A stretch of DNA of 64,000 nucleotides from Epiperipatus broadwayi (Eukaryota; Onychophora; Udeonychophora; Euonychophora; Peripatidae), in NCBI GenBank assembly GCA_028023455.1, contig JAQFVV010012395.1, forward strand, positions 10,166,154 to 10,230,153, in the 5' to 3' direction. The position numbers and the translations under genes were made by a program. Below the pieces are notes generated by a model. It worked only from the letters and a program-made list of their open reading frames with translations. It had not been told where the DNA came from and did no database searches. Below are positions 60,411-64,000 of this stretch, in pieces. Position 1 is the first letter of the stretch; each line of letters opens with the position of its first letter.

Positions 60411-60679
60411 GAACTGCAAGAGGAATTGTAATTCAGACAGGTGATCGTACTGTGATGGGAAGAATTGCAGGTTTAGCATCTGGATTAGAAACTGGCCAAA
60501 CTCCAATTTCACGAGAGATTAGCCATTTTATCCATATAATTACTGCTGTTGCAGTCTTTTTAGGTGTAATGTTTTTTATCATAGCCTTCATTCTGCATTA
60601 CTATTGGTTAGATGCAGTCATATTTCTTATTGGTATAATTGTGGCCAATGTCCCAGAGGGACTCCTTGCCACTGTCACA
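60411..60679 (+). CDS. ATP1A: Na+/K+-ATPase alpha subunit, exon with M3-M4 and PEGL
   Basis: The 269-bp exon begins after TATGTTTTAG with the last two bases of a glycine codon and ends before GTAAGT, in phase 0. It encodes [20 protein letters not shown], then [20 protein letters not shown] (M3), [16 protein letters not shown] and [15 protein letters not shown] (M4). VPEGL is the M4 unwound motif that binds K+ and Na+. Length and phases equal the vertebrate exon. The next exon (VCLTLTAKRMA... with the DKTGT phosphorylation site) is not visible in 60680-64000. Confidence 0.97.
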
Positions 60680-61278
60680 GTAAGTAACATAGAATTTTAT
60701 AGCTAATTATTATATTTATCTGCTAAAAAGTGTTAATGTTTTTTGATACCAAGGAGTTTTTGGCTTAATGCACTATGTTTATTATCATTTGAAAATAGCC
60801 AATGCTTTCTGCTATTGTTAATCCAAATCCATTCCAATAGCTTGTATTTAACACTCTTGATTATTTAGAAGTGGCTGATATTATAAAATGAATAAGAATA
60901 GTGAATGTGTGAAAATATGCTGAATTGATATTTATTAATTTATCTTTTAAAATACTATTGGATAAAACGTACATCTTAATAACATAAATATAAATATTTT
61001 CTGATAGTCAATTATGTAACCATTGGTTTAATCATTTGATACCAGATATTATTGTCAGCATATTTATTTAATAAGTTAATTGACTTTCATTGCAAACTCA
61101 TTATTGTATTATATTCATCCATCCAATGAATTTTTTTTCATCTCATGTTATTTAAAGTAATGACTTGAGAATGTTAAGGCCCTAACATTTTGAACCAAGC
61201 CAAACTTCTGTTAAGTTATATGGCACTAAAACTGCCTTAGTATTATATTATATCTACATATTTCTTCAATGTATAATT

Positions 61279-61317
<39 letters not shown>

Positions 61318-61515
61318 TCAATGTATAATTACTTTATATATATATATCAGTGATTAAGCATGACTTTTTAAGGAATGGAAGCACATTTCTTTTTTTTTAT
61401 AATGTTTTTATTTCACTTGCCACAACAATTTTTATCTAATAGCACCTAATAGATATAATTCTTCGAAAAACAATACAGTGAACAATATTTTAAAAACAAA
61501 TATCTACTATAATTT

Positions 61516-61560
61516 AATAGAAGTACTTTCAACTATCTAAGTAGTCGTTATCAACTATAT
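61516..61560 (-). ncRNA. hammerhead-like relic in left PLE arm
   Basis: Minus strand order: ATATAG (stem I), TTGATAA (altered core), stem II ACTA...TAGT, GAAA (61530-61527), GTAC and CTT, then CTATTA (stem I 3' side). Two invariant core bases differ (C3 to T, G8 to A). Confidence 0.35.
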
Positions 61561-62265
61561 TCAAATTCTATTACAAAAAACCCGTTATAAATCTATACAA
61601 AAACAATTACATCATACATCAATTTTCCCACAACAGCCTGTCTATTTATCAAATGTTGCTTTCCATTTCTTATTAACATAGCTTCTTTAATTTTACATTT
61701 ATTATTATTTCTTTCAATATATAAAATCTTAACTTTATTAAAATCAAAATCAAAACCACATATACATGTAACATTATGATCAAAAAATACTGAAGGTGAT
61801 ACATCATCATTGCTAACACTCTCTTGTCTTGATTTTTGCACTTGTTTATATACAATAAATGCTCCTTTAATCTTTTCTCCAATGTACACCAATATTCACC
61901 TATATATATAAGCATATCTTGGTGTACATTGGAGAAAAGATCAAAGGAGCATTTATTGCTTTATAAACAAGTGCAAAAATCAAGACAAGAGAGTGTTAGA
62001 AATGATGATGTATCACTTTCAGTATTTTTTGATCATAATGTTACATGTATATATGTTTTTGATTTTAATAAAGTTAAAGAATTTACATATTGAAAGAAAT
62101 GATAATAAACATAAAATTAAAGAAACTATGTTAATAAGAAATGAAAAGCAGCATTTGATAAATAGACAGGCTGTTAATATAAAAATTAATGAATTGTGGG
62201 AAAATTGATGTATGATGTAATTGTTTTTGTATAGATTTATAACAATTTTTTGTAATACAATTTGA

Positions 62266-62311
62266 ATATAGCTGATAATGACTATTTAAATAGTTGAAAG
62301 TACTTCTATTA
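62266..62311 (+). ncRNA. hammerhead-like relic in right PLE arm
   Basis: ATATAG pairs with CTAT(T)A as stem I. The core reads CTGATAA at 62272-62278 (G8 to A), stem II is the perfect palindrome ACTATTTAAATAGT, and GAAA lies at 62296-62299. Stem III is the self-complementary GTAC with triplet CTT, so it could only form by pairing two molecules, as proposed for minimal hammerheads of PLEs. Probably inactive because of the core change. Confidence 0.4.
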
Positions 62312-62399
62312 AATTATAGTAGATATTTATTTTTAAAATATTGTTTACTGTATTAATTATTGTATTGTTTTTCGAAGAATTATATATATTTGATTATAA

Positions 62400-64000
62400 T
62401 TGGAATATAGACATTGATTACTAATATATATATATATATATTACACACATCTAGAAAAATCTGAAACTCTCTTATCTGTAAATCAGAGAATATGTTATCA
62501 GTATATTTTTATTTTTCAAATCCTTTTAACATTTTTAAAAGTTTTAACTGTAAATTAGATCTTAGCATTGTTTGAACTTCTTATAATTAACTGAGAATGC
62601 ATTAGTCAAATTCATTCTTTGTGTATATAAAAACAATTCAACTGTTGGTAAAAAAATTGAAAGTGAATTTTTTAAATTGAGTTTTAATTAAAGCTTTTGA
62701 AAGTTTTAGTGAATTTTTTTATGGAAGCACTCATTTTGTTCAATGCTTGGATGCTTCATCCCTGATATATATATAAAATAAAAAGTTATTTTTTAAAAAT
62801 ATACTACATGTAAATTCTATATTATTATAATGGGATTGAGAAATTGGGGTGGTCATAAATGGGATGGTGGCAAAACATAAATCAACCCCAAGTAAGCAAA
62901 ATATAAATATTTCAAATAATGTTAAAGTATGATATTAAAGAGAGAGATATTAAAGAAATGTTTAATATTCAAAATATAAAATTAACTATCAATATTTAAG
63001 TAATGTTATAATATAATAAGAGCATGAGCAACTAGAAGAGATCATTCAGAGATCAGCCCAGTTAACCCCATAGAGTAACTAAGTATATAATTAAATATAT
63101 TCATAAATTCAGCAACATTATCAATAAGTAAAAGTAAGTATAAGTAATACTCAAAAGAAATAACCACTCATCATGAATTATAAACAATCAAATAAATCAA
63201 TAGTCAATCTTGTGACTGGATTTAAAATGTATCTCCTGTAAACCAGGCTAACTATTTATTTAAATATTAATTTGGATGCACTAACTTAATTGCTAATTCA
63301 TAAGAAATATATAATCATAAAAATCTAAACAATAATACTGGGATATTAAAACATGCTGATTATCGTCAATGCTCTGGCTACTATAATTTAAATTTTAATA
63401 AAGACTAAAATAAAATGTAGTGCATGGGACTTTAAAGAATATTCTCTTTGTGCCAACCAGGATGATGATGAATTGATTGAAATATAATCATCACTGGATG
63501 ACCATAAACACTAATACACATCCTCTTCCATATAATAGTTCATTATGCTTGAATCTAGTTCAGAGAACATAAGCTCTATAACTGTTACTGTGATCAAGAG
63601 ATGGTGCAAATATGATATCTAAAAACCCTTTAGAATTAAGTTCACTAGAATAATTTTAACAATTGAATATATATTTATTAACAACAACAATAATAAAAGA
63701 AATGAAGTTAAGGTCTGTAAAATTTGGCTATACACATATCAATTAAGCTTTCTGATTTTGGGGAATATACAATTTAAAAAAGTATCACATTGTGATTTAC
63801 ATGATTAAGACAAAATTCAAATTATTACATTGATTTACAATACCTTTTAATGGGTTTATTTAAAACACACATATATATGTGCACAGATGAACATTTTATA
63901 ATAGACAATGAATACATTTTAATTGACATTTAATAAGTGTGTTTACTTGATTAATATACAAAATTCAAGTTACTATATTGTGATTTATATATATGTTTTA
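62400..64000. other. AT-rich intron sequence with nothing recognised
   Basis: No exon, element boundary or RNA motif seen. Presumably continues the ATPase intron that follows the exon ending at 60679. Confidence 0.45.

Larger units (their letters stand above)
61390..62400. mobile_element. palindromic PLE 3' end
   Basis: Left arm about 61450-61912 is the reverse complement of right arm about 61920-62390, almost without a spacer (centre near 61916). Each arm encodes, pointing outward, the same GIY-YIG C-terminal segment: minus strand 61892-61593 and plus strand about 61925-62208. The shared protein block is DHNVTCI...FNKVK...IERN...LINRQAV. Each arm also carries a hammerhead-like motif beyond the coding part. 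Confidence 0.8.

Noticed and set aside
60680-64000. Search for the downstream ATPase exon (DKTGT region)
   Set aside because: Nothing resembling it was seen; the intron continues past the window.

Overview
The window is AT-rich animal nuclear DNA. Its one recognisable host gene is a Na+/K+-ATPase alpha subunit (P-type ATPase) on the + strand. Four consecutive exons are visible: 30530-30643, 39655-39789, 42035-42152 and 60411-60679. Their lengths (114, 135, 118 and 269 bp) and phases match the consecutive exons I remember from vertebrate ATP1A genes, and all have AG/GT borders. They cover M2, the actuator domain with TGES, and M3-M4 with PEGL. The protein looks like an invertebrate bilaterian or cnidarian enzyme; I cannot place the species. 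The introns are about 9.0, 2.2 and 18.3 kb, and neither the preceding nor the following exon is visible.

Almost everything else is mobile-element debris inside or upstream of this gene. From left to right: a possible minus-strand coding relic (1-363); a palindromic Penelope-like element (PLE) end with a GIY-YIG nuclease (1.1-2.1 kb); two hammerhead-type ribozyme repeats (6.6-6.9 and 8.07-8.11 kb); a nearly complete APE-type LINE (9.7-13.3 kb); a compound GATA/GATG/GACA microsatellite (13.9-14.46 kb); a solo LTR, a PLE palindrome and an LTR retrotransposon with 1.5-kb LTRs and a lone gag-like ORF (14.6-22.4 kb); a cluster of fold-back repeats (25.5-27.2 kb); a fold-back locus with an apparently complete hammerhead ribozyme (27.8-28.5 kb); further PLE palindromes (29.4-30.1 and 34.4-35.6 kb); an RTE-type LINE relic (35.7-37.7 kb); a perfect fold-back MITE (40.9-41.1 kb); an older copy of the first LINE (44.5-47.7 kb); a decayed PLE with RT (53.5-55.9 kb); a minus-strand Ty3/Gypsy-type element with a large pol deletion (55.9-59.8 kb); and another PLE palindrome (61.4-62.4 kb). 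Five tRNA-derived SINEs are scattered through the window, most with target-site duplications.

The most interesting theme is a set of hammerhead-like RNA motifs in at least three unrelated sequence families, tied to PLE ends or small fold-back repeats. The copy at 28362-28418 keeps the CTGATGA and GAAA cores, a very short stem III, an NUH cleavage triplet and a stem I with an internal loop, which is the layout of the minimal type I hammerheads known from PLEs and retrozymes. Several PLE inverted-repeat arms keep the same architecture with a consistently altered core. All assignments were made by reading the sequence; no searches or folding programs were run.
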